Shown one piece after another: positions 1-6,874 of a DNA stretch of 7,217 bases (its first letter is position 1; each line of letters opens with the position of its first letter). The stretch lies in contig JANQST010000032.1 in the NCBI GenBank assembly GCA_028279155.1, forward strand, positions 1 to 7,217, written 5' to 3'. This stretch comes from Cyclobacteriaceae bacterium. Lineage in GTDB: Bacteria > Bacteroidota > Bacteroidia > Cytophagales > Cyclobacteriaceae. The notes below the pieces were generated by a model. The model was not told where the DNA came from. It saw only the letters and a list, made by a program, of their open reading frames with translations, and searched no databases. The position numbers and the translations under genes were made by a program.

Positions 1-3000
1 AAACTTCCCAGCTTTGGTTCGATTGACAGGGTCGAAACTTGTTTCTGATCTCATTTATGCAGGAAATGGAGGTGATGTTGCACATCAAAATGGCTATGAT
101 ATCATTTTTACTTCATCAGATGGTACCAGCGAGCTTGACCATCAGATTGAACATTATGATCCGGTAACAGGTAATTATGTAGCTTGGGTATTGATCCCTA
201 CATTGAGCTACAACTCAGACACTGAGATTTTTATCTACTACGGAAACCCTGATGTTACAACCGATCCTTCAGATAATCTTTTTGATACAGACTACATAGG
301 TACCTGGCACTTGAATGATGAATATGATGATGCTGTTTCTACTGGAAATGATGGTGTCGCCTTTGGAGCGGTGAGCAATGAAGCAGGAATCATAGCCAAT
401 GGAGCTCGGTTTTCTCCTGTAGACGGTAATGATTTTTCTCGTGTGGAAATTGGAACATTTGATCCCGATCAAACAAGCATCACCTTAAGTGCCTGGTTCA
501 ATCGGGATAATCCTAGCAATGGTGCTGGGGATGCCAGAATTATTTCTAAAAGTGATGGACAAGCATCTGCAGCTCATGTTTTTATGTTGAGCCTTTTAAA
601 TGGAAATGATATTCGATTCAGGCTCACAGGAACAGAAGCCGATGATAGTAGTCCCGAAACCCTTGAAAGAACCTCAAACGTCAATTTTTCGCCAGACACA
701 TGGGTATTTGCGGCGTGTACCTACACCGCAAATGGTAATGTAATTGTGTATGAAGACGGAATCCAGGTGAACTCATACACAGAACTTAACGACCGTGAAA
801 AAATCGAGCAAAACACAGGTTTCCGAGTGGCACTTGGCAACAATCCAGGACCTGCCGATGGAGGTGACCCAACGACAAGAAAACCCTTTGATGGTATCAT
901 TGATGAAGTTAGGATAGCAAGCGTTGTTCGGTCTGCAGATTGGTTGCTAACTGAGTACAACAACCAAAGGGAAAACAGCTCTTTCTGCTCCGTTGGAGGA
1001 GAGGAAGGTTGTGATGTAAATGGAGGAGTGGTTTCTGCAATTGATGAAAATATATTCACCGGAGAATCAACAACACTTACGACAACAGGTTCTTCGGGCA
1101 GCCTTCAATGGCAGTCTTCTACTGATAATATCACTTTTACAGACATTGGTAGTGCCACGAATTCCACCTATAACACAACCTCACTGACTCAAACGACTTA
1201 CTTCCGAGTAGCAGCTACTTCAGGTACATGTACAGATGCCTCCAACGTGATTACTATTAATGTTCAGGGGCGGTTCTTAAGCAATTACGCATATCGTAAA
1301 TCCATCACTATTGATAAGAGTAAGGTCGCTGGAAGCACAAACCTGACCGAGTTTCCACTGCTTGTTAATATCACTGATGGGGATTTGGCTACAACAGCCA
1401 ATGGTGGAAACGTGTATGATACTGACAATGGAAACGGAACGCTGGGAGATGATATTACTTTTACTGATGAAAGTGGGAATGAGCTGACACAATACAGGGA
1501 ATCTTACAATGATGCAACAGGTCAATTGATCGCATGGGTTAAGATTCCAACTCTTTCCGCTACTCAGGACACAGAAATCTTTATTTATTACGGAAACTGT
1601 ACCGGAAGTGGTCTTCCTAATCTGTTCAATACAAATACCTGGAATAATGATAGTAATTCAGATGATTATGCTGCTGTGTGGTTGATGAATGATGCAACGC
1701 CCACCACTGTTGCAGATGCAACCGCTAATAATCTGGATGGCACAGGAAACGGATTGGCAGCCAGTACTTCAAGCCAAAGAGGTGGTGCTATTGACTTTGA
1801 GGAGGGTGATGCCAACGACAATTTTACATATTCATCTTACACAACTTCAGGTAGCGCCATTACCGTTTCAGCATGGATCAATCCTGAGTCTTTGGCTGCA
1901 GCTGCTGTCGGAGCAGATACAGATGACGCCATTATCATTTCGCACAGTGATTTTGAGATCAAAACCTTTGTAAACAACCTTAATCCGGATGAAAATGAAT
2001 TTTCTTTTGAAGTAACAACAGGAAGTGGGACAGTAGCCGCAGAATCTCTTCCCAGTGACCTTGTTGCAAGTGCTGATATCATGGTCACGGGTGTTTATGA
2101 TGGTTCTAATGTGATTATTTATGAAAATGGGAGTCCAATCGCATCAGTTGCACAGACGGGAACCTTAAATGCAACCAACGCAAATATTCTAATTGGCAAT
2201 GATGCTGGAGATGCACTTCCTTTTGATGGCCTGATTGATCATGTCACCATAATGCCTGCAGCCAGATCTGCTGACTGGATCAAAACCATGTATAATAACC
2301 AATCTGATCCTGGCTCATTTTATACATACGCCTCGGCAAATGAGGAATCTCAAATCACCTGGGTTGGTGGTGCTTCAGGTGCAGAAACAGATTTCAATAA
2401 TGCCAACAATTGGTCAAATTGCGTTGTACCAGCAATAACTGAAAGCATTATTCTAGAAAGTGGTCTTGGAAATTATCCTGTTCTAACGCAAAATACGCAA
2501 GTGGTAGATTTGATCATCGAAAGTGGTGCCAGTTTTGGACTTGGCGGTTTTGAGTTAACTGTGACTGGAAGACTCACAAATAGTGGTACATTTACTCATG
2601 GCGGTGGGAAAGTGACTTTCGCAGGCTCATCAGAACAACAAATCTCAGGCAGTTCTGCAATAACATTCGAAGATGTAGAGGTCAACAATTCAGGCAATGA
2701 AGTAAGAGTCGAAACTGCAACAACAATCGAAGGTACTGTTACGCTGACTAGCGGATTTATTACTATTTCAGATAACACGCTAACCATTACCTCTGCTGGT
2801 CAAATTTCAGGTGGATCTGTTTCGAGTTTTTTCATTACTGAAGGAACACAGTGTCTTGAGCAGGAAGGTATAGGAGCTACCGGACGAATAGGAAATATTC
2901 TCTTTCCAGTCGGAATAAGTTCAACCGAATACACACCAATAACTATCAATAATATTGGAACAGATGATGATTTCTGCATTCGAGTGGCCGATAATGCGTA

Positions 3001-3859
3001 TAGCGGAGGAGCTATTGGTTCTGGCTCAAGGCTAACGTCTAACATGATTGACAAAACTTGGTTTATTGACGAGGCTGTAGCTGGTGGCTCTAACGTCACG
3101 CTCACCATTCAATGGAATGTTGCCGACGAACTTGTGGGTTTTGATAGAACTGATATGTTTATTCGTCACTATACAACTTCCTGGATTCAATACGAATCAG
3201 GAATTACAGCTACTAACCCAAGTACAGATGTTTACGCCGCAAGTACTGCTGGTGTAACTTCATTTAGCCCTGTTGGTGGTGGATCGGGAGATGGACCATT
3301 ACCTATCGAGCTAGTAAACTTCAATGTCATTTCCCTGGATTCATATGTAAGAATTGACTGGGCTACAGCCAGTGAAACAAACAACGATTATTTTTCAATC
3401 TACCGATCTTCTAATGGTGTAGGTTTTTCAGAAATCGGAAGAATAAATGGTCAAGGAAATTCTACAGAGTTGTTAAAGTACTCGTGGAAAGATCTAAGTC
3501 CGTCTGCTGGACTTAACTATTATTATTTACGTCAAACAGATTTTGATGGAAAATTTGAGAACTCTGAAATCAAGTCTGTTTACATTGGACTTTCTAATAC
3601 TGAAGTTCCTGCCTTAAATGTTTATCCAAATCCTAGTGAAGGTCAGATTGAAATAAATGGGGGAGGATTTGGTTCGAATCAAGAACTACTGATTAGTATC
3701 ACGGATGTATCAGGCAAAGTTGTATTCTCCGAACTATTTATGTCAACCGTAAATGGTCAATTCAATACTGAACTGTATCTAAAGAAACCAGCAGGACTTT
3801 ACATTATAAAAGCTCAATCTGTAAGTAATTCAATACTACAGCGAGTATTGATTAAGTGA
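1..3859 (+). CDS. Large secreted T9SS surface protein with two DUF2341-LamG modules (5' partial)
   Basis: The 3' part of a giant exported protein. The frame is open from position 2, and DUF2341-type sequence is already under way there, so the TTG at 14 (residue 1 in the numbering used here) is not the real start and the signal peptide is outside the window. Domains in order: end of a DUF2341 domain (to about 80, with TEIFIYYGN at 70-78); LamG/concanavalin-like sandwich (about 95-319, with DEVRIA at 297); Ig-like domain (about 335-418); second DUF2341 (420-530); second LamG-like sandwich (about 553-763); beta-rich region opening with a WVGG...NNWSN motif (783-802) and running to about 1090; PLPIELVNF linker (1095) plus a fibronectin-like segment; type A sorting domain from LNVYPNPSEG (1201) to 1281. 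The sorting domain indicates outer-membrane export by the type IX system followed by surface anchoring or release. LamG-like folds often bind glycans, but no catalytic domain is visible, so adhesin or polysaccharide-binding roles are inference. It converges directly on folB. Confidence 0.9.
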   Translation, partial: NFPALVRLTGSKLVSDLIYAGNGGDVAHQNGYDIIFTSSDGTSELDHQIEHYDPVTGNYVAWVLIPTLSYNSDTEIFIYYGNPDVTTDPSDNLFDTDYIGTWHLNDEYDDAVSTGNDGVAFGAVSNEAGIIANGARFSPVDGNDFSRVEIGTFDPDQTSITLSAWFNRDNPSNGAGDARIISKSDGQASAAHVFMLSLLNGNDIRFRLTGTEADDSSPETLERTSNVNFSPDTWVFAACTYTANGNVIVYEDGIQVNSYTELNDREKIEQNTGFRVALGNNPGPADGGDPTTRKPFDGIIDEVRIASVVRSADWLLTEYNNQRENSSFCSVGGEEGCDVNGGVVSAIDENIFTGESTTLTTTGSSGSLQWQSSTDNITFTDIGSATNSTYNTTSLTQTTYFRVAATSGTCTDASNVITINVQGRFLSNYAYRKSITIDKSKVAGSTNLTEFPLLVNITDGDLATTANGGNVYDTDNGNGTLGDDITFTDESGNELTQYRESYNDATGQLIAWVKIPTLSATQDTEIFIYYGNCTGSGLPNLFNTNTWNNDSNSDDYAAVWLMNDATPTTVADATANNLDGTGNGLAASTSSQRGGAIDFEEGDANDNFTYSSYTTSGSAITVSAWINPESLAAAAVGADTDDAIIISHSDFEIKTFVNNLNPDENEFSFEVTTGSGTVAAESLPSDLVASADIMVTGVYDGSNVIIYENGSPIASVAQTGTLNATNANILIGNDAGDALPFDGLIDHVTIMPAARSADWIKTMYNNQSDPGSFYTYASANEESQITWVGGASGAETDFNNANNWSNCVVPAITESIILESGLGNYPVLTQNTQVVDLIIESGASFGLGGFELTVTGRLTNSGTFTHGGGKVTFAGSSEQQISGSSAITFEDVEVNNSGNEVRVETATTIEGTVTLTSGFITISDNTLTITSAGQISGGSVSSFFITEGTQCLEQEGIGATGRIGNILFPVGISSTEYTPITINNIGTDDDFCIRVADNAYSGGAIGSGSRLTSNMIDKTWFIDEAVAGGSNVTLTIQWNVADELVGFDRTDMFIRHYTTSWIQYESGITATNPSTDVYAASTAGVTSFSPVGGGSGDGPLPIELVNFNVISLDSYVRIDWATASETNNDYFSIYRSSNGVGFSEIGRINGQGNSTELLKYSWKDLSPSAGLNYYYLRQTDFDGKFENSEIKSVYIGLSNTEVPALNVYPNPSEGQIEINGGGFGSNQELLISITDVSGKVVFSELFMSTVNGQFNTELYLKKPAGLYIIKAQSVSNSILQRVLIK
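2..970 (+). repeat. DUF2341-LamG module, copy 1 (protein-level repeat)
   Basis: First copy of a two-domain module within the surface protein, cut at its 5' end by the window edge. It shares landmarks with copy 2 at 1271-2302: AWV.IPTLS, then TEIFIYYGN, then a Trp-start sandwich (W98: GTWHLND), then the strand FDG.ID.V.I, and the closing R.ADW...YNNQ. The copies are diverged at the DNA level, so this is an old duplication rather than a recent one. Confidence 0.75.
1271..2302 (+). repeat. DUF2341-LamG module, copy 2 (protein-level repeat)
   Basis: Second, complete copy of the module (residues 420-763). It begins RFLSNYAYRKSITIDKS, the usual opening of a DUF2341 domain, and passes through TEIFIYYGN at 520-528. 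The LamG-like part starts near W556 (AAVWLMND) and ends ARSADW...MYNNQ. It sits directly after the Ig-like domain. Boundaries are estimated from the shared landmarks. Confidence 0.75.
3614..3856 (+). other. T9SS type A C-terminal sorting domain (Por secretion tail)
   Basis: The last 81 residues of the surface protein begin LNVYPNPSEG and show the usual features of the family: the YPNP box, a central I.DVSGK motif, a late AGLYIIKA strand, and a basic C-terminus ending in VLIK. In characterised Bacteroidota this domain directs passage through the type IX secretion system and is then cleaved at the surface. Assignment by motif is strong. Confidence 0.93.
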
Positions 3860-3862
3860 TCA
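3857..3862. other. Abutting convergent stop codons in a TGATCA palindrome
   Basis: The plus-strand surface protein ends with TGA at 3857-3859 and the minus-strand folB ends with TGA read from 3862 to 3860. The two stops sit back to back with no base between them and together form the palindrome TGATCA. There is therefore no intergenic space for a shared terminator, and each transcript must end inside the other gene or run antisense to it. Confidence 0.9.
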
Positions 3863-4210
3863 TCCCTCAAGAGTAACTACCGCTCTTTTGCATAAGCCTT
3901 TAATCGGCGGATTGTATTTACTGATCTTTACCTCCACAGATCGAACCTGATCGAAATTTTCTTTTAAGGCCTTGATCATTTTACCTGCCAGGTGTTCCAG
4001 CAGTCGTGCATCGATGCTCATTACTTTCTGGACAATTTCATAGACCCGCTCATAGTCAACTGTACCTTCCAGTTTATCATCTTGGGCAGCATGGCCAAAA
4101 TCGAGATCCAGTGTTACGTCTACACTATATTTATTGCCAATGACTCGTTCTTCCTCGTAATAGCCATGACGGGCATAAAACTCCATGCCTTCTAACGAAA
4201 CTTTACCCAT
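3860..4210 (-). CDS. folB: Dihydroneopterin aldolase FolB
   Basis: Cytoplasmic enzyme of folate synthesis that converts 7,8-dihydroneopterin to 6-hydroxymethyl-7,8-dihydropterin and glycolaldehyde. Family members form ring-shaped oligomers. The protein has 116 residues, a normal family length. Visible family features: LEGMEFYARHGYYEEER at 6-22 (active-site Glu near 19-21), TVDYERVYEIV at 50-60 (the conserved Tyr at 53), LLEHLAGKMIKAL at 70-82 (the conserved Glu at 72), and VKISKYNPPIKG at 94-105 (catalytic Lys at 98). The ATG at 4210 gives a start like other FolB proteins; no Shine-Dalgarno-like sequence lies before it. It is the last gene of the minus-strand run after the DivIVA-like gene, 54 bp away, with no obvious promoter of its own in the gap, so co-transcription is likely. 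Confidence 0.93.
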   Translation of the reverse strand: MGKVSLEGMEFYARHGYYEEERVIGNKYSVDVTLDLDFGHAAQDDKLEGTVDYERVYEIVQKVMSIDARLLEHLAGKMIKALKENFDQVRSVEVKISKYNPPIKGLCKRAVVTLEG

Positions 4211-4218
4211 GATGCTAT

Positions 4219-4246
4219 TGAATTTTGAATGAGTGAATTTTGAATG
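4219..4246. repeat. 13-bp direct repeat between folB and the DivIVA-like gene
   Basis: TGAATTTTGAATG occurs at 4219-4231 and again at 4234-4246, separated by 2 bp, and a shorter TGAATG follows at 4257-4262. Read on the transcribed minus strand this is CATTCAAAATTCA twice, immediately upstream of folB. The unit itself holds a short internal TGAAT echo. No dyad able to act as a terminator was seen here. Whether it is regulatory or just a simple A+T-rich repeat is unknown. Confidence 0.8.
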
Positions 4247-4264
4247 GATGTATTAGTGAATGTC

Positions 4265-5335
4265 TTAATCCTTATCGTCCAATTCATCAAAAAATGAAAC
4301 GGTTCTTGCAATTCTAGGTCCAGGCTTCTCTTCAATTACTTCCTCCTGGGTTTCCTCAACATCTTTTTCCGCAGCTATTGGTTCCGGTTCCTCATCCTGG
4401 TCTTGTATTGGTTCTTCCGGTAACGTTTCTTCCTCTTGCTCCACAATGTTATCTTCCTTCACCGCCTCTTCTATAACTGGTTCCTCAGCAACAGGTTCAG
4501 GCTCCTCAACTTGAGGTACCGGTTCTTCTTCCTGTTCTTCAACTTCAGCAGTCGGCTCCTCTTCAGGCTCTTCAATTTCAGCTACCGGTTCTGGATCCGG
4601 AGTTGGCTCCTCAACCTGTGGTTCTACTTGTTGCTCCGTGCTCTTTACAGGGGGCTCAGGTTCATCGTCTGAAGTGTCTTCCTCCGTCGAATCAATGGAG
4701 TCTTCGATCTTTGGAGTTTGAGGCATAACGAGATCAGTATTTTCTGATTTGATTCTTTCCCCACTTTCCCTCGCTAATTCCTTTACGCGCTTTACATAGT
4801 CTTCAAACCGAAATTCCTTTTGCTCTTTTGAAGTACGTTCCACTTTTTCAATCAAATCAACCGAAAGATTCTTTAATTCATTGATGGCATTTTGCCGATG
4901 ATTTTCAATGTCGCGATGGTTTTGTTCAATGTTCTTCACTGCCTCCTGCAACTCTTCTATGATTTGTCTTGCCTCAACCTCTGCCTTCTCCATCATGGCT
5001 TTGGCCTTTGACTTAGCCTCACTCATCAGCGCTTCTGCACGCATCTGGGTTTCTTTCATATGAAGTTCTGCAGCTTTGTTGGATTGGTCAATCAAATTGG
5101 CTCCTGTATCTTCTGCGGTTTTAAGAGTTTTGTAAAGGGAGCTCTCCACTTCCCGAAGCTTGCCTACTTCTTTTTCGGCATGCTTGAGTTTGATCGATAG
5201 TTCTTTGCTTTCATCTAAAACACGTTCCCATTCATTTGATAGTGAAAGCAAAAAAGCATTGACTTCATCCTTGTCAAATCCTCTAAGTTTTTTCTCAAAA
5301 TCCTTTTGGCGTATTTCAAGTGGGGTGATCTTCAT
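4265..5335 (-). CDS. DivIVA-domain coiled-coil protein with long acidic, Pro/Glu-rich tail
   Basis: A cytoplasmic, likely membrane-associated scaffold of 356 residues. The N-terminus MKITPLEI...KKLRGFDKDEVNAFL aligns without gaps to the lipid-binding domain of Bacillus DivIVA, as I recall that sequence. The tip pair that is Phe17-Arg18 there is Leu17-Arg18 here. Residues about 30-195 are a charged, Ala/Glu/Lys-rich coiled coil typical of the family. Residues about 210-340 are dominated by Glu, Pro and Val and are probably disordered. The protein ends in a distinct short motif, ARTVSFFDELDDKD, rich in aromatic and hydrophobic residues. The start is placed at ATG 5335, not at the in-frame ATG 5356: the shorter form begins exactly at the DivIVA domain and overlaps the WD40 stop as ATGA. 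DivIVA proteins mark poles or septa in Gram-positive bacteria; the role in Bacteroidota is not something the sequence can settle. Confidence 0.88.
   Translation of the reverse strand: MKITPLEIRQKDFEKKLRGFDKDEVNAFLLSLSNEWERVLDESKELSIKLKHAEKEVGKLREVESSLYKTLKTAEDTGANLIDQSNKAAELHMKETQMRAEALMSEAKSKAKAMMEKAEVEARQIIEELQEAVKNIEQNHRDIENHRQNAINELKNLSVDLIEKVERTSKEQKEFRFEDYVKRVKELARESGERIKSENTDLVMPQTPKIEDSIDSTEEDTSDDEPEPPVKSTEQQVEPQVEEPTPDPEPVAEIEEPEEEPTAEVEEQEEEPVPQVEEPEPVAEEPVIEEAVKEDNIVEQEEETLPEEPIQDQDEEPEPIAAEKDVEETQEEVIEEKPGPRIARTVSFFDELDDKD
5332..5335 (-). other. ATGA stop-start overlap (WD40 -> DivIVA-like)
   Basis: On the minus strand the four bases ATGA hold the start codon ATG (5335-5333) of the DivIVA-like gene and the stop TGA (5334-5332) of the WD40 gene. 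Such overlaps usually mean translational coupling by re-initiation, which favours production of the two proteins in a linked ratio. This overlap is also the main argument for the chosen DivIVA start. Confidence 0.88.
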
Positions 5336-6237
5336 CCTTCCAAATTTATGTCCCAAACAGATATTGTGCGATCATCGCTACAAGATACTAACAAGTCTTG
5401 ATATTTCATCCAGAGCAGCTTATTAACGCTGTTTCCATGCCCAGCGTGCCTATGCTTATCTAACACCTTTAATAATTTAAAGTTGTGGGCATTCCATAAT
5501 TTGATTGACTTATCCATGCTGCATGTAACGAAATATTTACCATCGGTATTGAAAACCAGGTGATTGATAGTATAAAGATGAGCGGCTAATGATTCTCGCA
5601 ATATGTAATCCACTTCAGTGTCCCACACATTGAGCTGCGCATCTCTCCCTCCTGAAATCAAGTATTTCCCAGACGGGTGATACTTGGCTACAAAAACAGA
5701 GTTTTTATGAGCCTTTAATTCATGAATCTGATCTAAACTTTCTTCTCGCAAAATTTTCAATGTATTGTCGCTACACCCAATCGCTAACTTATCTCTTAAG
5801 AAGTCTATGCTGCGTGCTCTTTCGGATACTATTTTTTTCCTTTTCAACACATCAAGAGAAGAAGACAATTGAACAATCTCTCCTGACTCTAAGGCTACCC
5901 AAAGCATGCCATCATTGATCTTCAAATCAAAAATTTGATGATTCCCCAATTGAAGCGATCCTACTTCTTTTTGCTTGTTTAGATCAATCTTGTGAATTCC
6001 TTCATTGTTTTCCCCAACGTATAGCATTCCATCAATTGGATCATACGTCATCGCATAGATAGAACCCTCCACCTTTGCTACCACTTCTCCCGCATCGGGT
6101 GATTTCAAATCCCAGAGAACAACCATCCCTTCTGATCCGGCCGAAAAAAAACGGTGCTCATCTAATGCCTCGAGGCTATAAAGGCTATCATTATGTCCTA
6201 AGAAGGTGTGGAGCTTTTTTACCTGGATGTTGCTCAT
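5332..6237 (-). CDS. WD40-repeat seven-bladed beta-propeller protein
   Basis: A 301-residue protein made almost wholly of WD40 repeats, without signal peptide or membrane segment, so probably a cytoplasmic protein-binding platform. Seven blades can be traced (ATG 6237 as residue 1): 14-44 (GHNDSLYSLE...VLWDL), 58-86, about 99-124, 141-163, 177-207 (HPSGKYLISGGRDAQLNVWD), 220-250 (DGKYFVTCSMDKSIKLWN) and 267-297 (GHGNSVNKLLW...ISVWDI). Blades 1 and 5-7 are canonical; 2-4 are degenerate and lack the WD ending. The GTG at 6246 would add three residues, but ATG 6237 is preferred because a candidate promoter element overlaps the GTG. It is the first gene of the minus-strand run and is coupled to the DivIVA-like gene, which suggests that the two proteins act together. 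The partner is not shown by the sequence itself. Confidence 0.88.
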   Translation of the reverse strand: MSNIQVKKLHTFLGHNDSLYSLEALDEHRFFSAGSEGMVVLWDLKSPDAGEVVAKVEGSIYAMTYDPIDGMLYVGENNEGIHKIDLNKQKEVGSLQLGNHQIFDLKINDGMLWVALESGEIVQLSSSLDVLKRKKIVSERARSIDFLRDKLAIGCSDNTLKILREESLDQIHELKAHKNSVFVAKYHPSGKYLISGGRDAQLNVWDTEVDYILRESLAAHLYTINHLVFNTDGKYFVTCSMDKSIKLWNAHNFKLLKVLDKHRHAGHGNSVNKLLWMKYQDLLVSCSDDRTISVWDINLEG

Positions 6238-6245
6238 TTGGGCCA

Positions 6246-6253
6246 CAAAATTA
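6246..6253 (-). promoter_or_regulatory. Candidate Bacteroidota -7 element (TAATTTTG) for the WD40-DivIVA-folB run
   Basis: Reading the minus strand, TAATTTTG at 6253-6246 is an exact match to the TAnnTTTG -7 consensus known from Bacteroides-type primary sigma factors. It ends 8 bases before the WD40 ATG, so transcription would begin only a few bases before the start codon, giving an almost leaderless mRNA. No clear TTG-type -33 element is found 19-21 bases upstream, and A+T-rich DNA yields such matches by chance, so this is tentative. Confidence 0.35.
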
Positions 6254-6266
6254 TTACAATTGCCTC

Positions 6267-6872
6267 ATGCCTTTACTATTAGATAAGAAGATTGATGATC
6301 ATTCTGCCTATGCGGTATGGAATATACAAGAGACATTTCTTGAAATCCCCTATTTGTCTCCCGAACCTTTTCCTGCGGACCTTAATCCTGTCAGGCAAGC
6401 GGAATGGATTGTCGGACGAGTTTTGGTAAAAAGTCTATGTGATACATTCGGCATAAAATACAAAGGCATTAGCAAGCAGGACAATGGCAAGCCCTACCTG
6501 GTAGATAGTCATGCTCATATTTCCATTTCACATTCCTTCCCTATTGCGGCGGCAATGATACATCTTAAAAAACCTTGTGGAATAGATATGGAGCGGCCTA
6601 GGGAAAAGCATAAAACTGTTCAAGCTAAATTTCTCCATAAATCTGAAGAAAAGTATAGAGATGATTTGGAAAAACTATGCACGATATGGGGAGCAAAAGA
6701 GGTGGTTTACAAAATATTCGGGCGCCGCTTTCTAAGTTTAAAAGACGAGATAAAAACTGAATTTAAATCTGAGGACCTCATCCTGGGTGAGATTTTGAAA
6801 CCAGGCTATGAAGATAGTTTTGAAATTCACTACGAATGGGTGAAGGAGTATTTGTTAGCATTTGGGACATAA
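6267..6872 (+). CDS. 4'-phosphopantetheinyl transferase, Sfp superfamily
   Basis: Transfers the 4'-phosphopantetheine arm from coenzyme A to a conserved Ser of carrier proteins, activating acyl carrier protein for fatty-acid synthesis or peptidyl/polyketide carriers. The protein has 201 residues, a little shorter than Bacillus Sfp. Visible motifs: EWIVGRVLVK at 46-55, NGKPYL at 73-78, HISISHS at 84-90, the Mg-binding GIDMER at 105-110 (Asp107, Glu109), and the signature WGAKEVVYK at 141-149 (Lys144, Glu145, Lys149). All key catalytic positions are intact. The frame stays open upstream into the WD40 gene, but ATG 6267 is chosen because family similarity begins there and the upstream part is antisense to WD40. 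It diverges from WD40 across 29 bp and ends 2 bp from the convergent PAS-HisKA gene. No pathway genes nearby reveal the substrate, so a general ACP role is the default inference. Confidence 0.92.
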   Translation: MPLLLDKKIDDHSAYAVWNIQETFLEIPYLSPEPFPADLNPVRQAEWIVGRVLVKSLCDTFGIKYKGISKQDNGKPYLVDSHAHISISHSFPIAAAMIHLKKPCGIDMERPREKHKTVQAKFLHKSEEKYRDDLEKLCTIWGAKEVVYKIFGRRFLSLKDEIKTEFKSEDLILGEILKPGYEDSFEIHYEWVKEYLLAFGT

Positions 6873-6874
6873 CG

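Noticed and set aside
14..16. TTG as the start codon of the surface protein
   Set aside because: The frame is open to position 2 and the sequence there is already inside a DUF2341 domain; a secreted T9SS protein also needs an N-terminal signal peptide, which is absent.
2800..3108. Minus-strand open stretches inside the surface-protein gene, of which this is one
   Set aside because: They lie wholly within a well-supported coding frame, have no recognisable domains, and have no independent start context.
3869..3889. Possible terminator hairpin (AAGAG / CTCTT followed by four T) for the surface-protein gene
   Set aside because: The stem is only 5 bp with a 9-base loop and low G+C, and it lies within folB coding sequence encoding conserved C-terminal residues; too weak to call.
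4436..4672. Plus-strand open stretch opposite the DivIVA-like tail
   Set aside because: It is the complement of a Glu/Pro-rich low-complexity region, giving a Phe/Leu/Arg-rich nonsense peptide with no family resemblance.
5336..5356. Longer DivIVA-like start seven codons upstream
   Set aside because: It would overlap the WD40 coding sequence by 25 bp and add residues before the canonical MKITPLEI beginning; the ATGA overlap favours the shorter form.
6075..6266. Upstream extension of the transferase frame into the WD40 gene
   Set aside because: Those residues are antisense to WD40 blade 1, have no family similarity, and the Sfp-type protein begins naturally at ATG 6267.
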